A stretch of 46,660 nucleotides of DNA, taken from contig NZ_JHQR01000138.1 in NCBI RefSeq assembly GCF_014843825.1, positions 1-46,660 on the forward strand. Direction: 5' to 3'. This document shows positions 46,252-46,660 of this stretch, piece by piece; the stretch's first letter is position 1; every line of letters begins with the position of its first letter. Under the pieces are notes generated by a model. It searched no databases, was not told where the DNA came from, and saw only the letters and a program-made list of their open reading frames with translations. Origin of the DNA: Mesorhizobium silamurunense (lineage in GTDB: Bacteria > Pseudomonadota > Alphaproteobacteria > Rhizobiales > Rhizobiaceae). Position numbers and translations under genes: made by a program.

Positions 46252-46660
46252 AACAGGGCGCCATAAGCGAATCCGAAAATCTCGTGAAAGATTGAAGGGG
46301 TTGCGGCCGAAAATGTGCGCAGGGGACGGCTTGGGCGTTATCGGATAGCCGATCACAGTTAAAACCCTTCGCCGCCGTGAACGAGAGGGGCGCCCTTAGC
46401 GACAGTGTCCTGAACGAAGTCATCCATAATGGAGAGCCGCCCGGCTGGTGATAAGCGGGCCTATCTGAACGCCCGCTCAAGACCTTTTCCGGCAATTATC
46501 CTTATGCTCCGTTCCATGAAACCGACGATGAACGATTCGTAGGCATCTTCGTGAATGTAGAAGCGAGTATCGCCGACGCCGTCATCGGCCTCTACCTCAT
46601 CTGTCACAAACCGGCAGCGTCAACAAAATGCTCGTAACCGCCCGGTTGTTACCGCGGAGA
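46252..46660. other. Right edge, no gene recognised
   Basis: After the ATPase stop there is no supported gene. Overlapping stop-free stretches on both strands at 46450-46640 look weakly protein-like, but neither has a ribosome site or a known motif. Confidence 0.35.

Noticed and set aside
46461..46620. Possible protein ends on both strands near the right edge
   Set aside because: Both strands look equally protein-like, with no ribosome site or known motif; cannot choose.

Overview
The window looks like chromosome or megaplasmid sequence of a Hyphomicrobiales (Rhizobiales) alphaproteobacterium, probably near Mesorhizobium, Rhizobium or Agrobacterium. This rests on high GC, adenylate cyclase/TolB/TPR fusion proteins, a groESL operon with a CIRCE element, a rhizobial-type polyol ABC transporter and IS91-like mobile debris. 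No rRNA, tRNA or CRISPR array was seen.

Layout. (1) 1-6.6 kb: a CBS-domain site-2 protease, then decayed pieces (livH/livM, a truncated AraC regulator, an orphan TPR fragment, an IS OrfA stub) around an intact class III cyclase/TPR protein and an isoprenylcysteine-methyltransferase-like membrane protein. (2) 6.7-21.6 kb: a compact envelope block. It holds an ABC-2 exporter whose permease is fused to a secreted-type domain, a periplasmic fibronectin-III-like protein, an unknown exported protein, a two-repeat PepSY-like protein, a beta-barrel outer membrane protein, and two heavy-metal-type RND pumps separated by a very short adaptor. No TolC-type channel is present. This is the best candidate for an undescribed system. 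(3) 21.8-33 kb: a gene graveyard with two intact metallophosphoesterases. It contains IS91 transposase and integrase stubs, a relaxase tail, two different nuoD 3' ends, a small element bounded by perfect inverted repeats, a pcm gene broken by a 108-bp tandem duplication, a phhB gene broken by one amber codon and a GMC oxidoreductase tail. An intact groESL operon and small membrane proteins lie among them. (4) 33-46.3 kb: a complete divergent sugar-alcohol regulon. On the minus strand are a ketose 3-epimerase, a ROK regulator, a PfkB-type tagatose kinase, a GatZ/KbaZ protein and three short-chain dehydrogenases. On the plus strand are a substrate-binding protein, two permeases, a small membrane protein, a zinc-type polyol dehydrogenase and an ATPase.

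The last block matches in content the galactitol/D-altritol catabolic route known from Agrobacterium tumefaciens. Polyols enter by the ABC transporter and are oxidised to ketoses by the dehydrogenases. They are interconverted by the 3-epimerase, phosphorylated by the kinase and epimerised at C4 to fructose 6-phosphate by the GatZ-like protein. Palindromes in the divergent intergenic region and upstream of the ROK gene are likely operators. All function calls are from reading the sequence; no database search was run.
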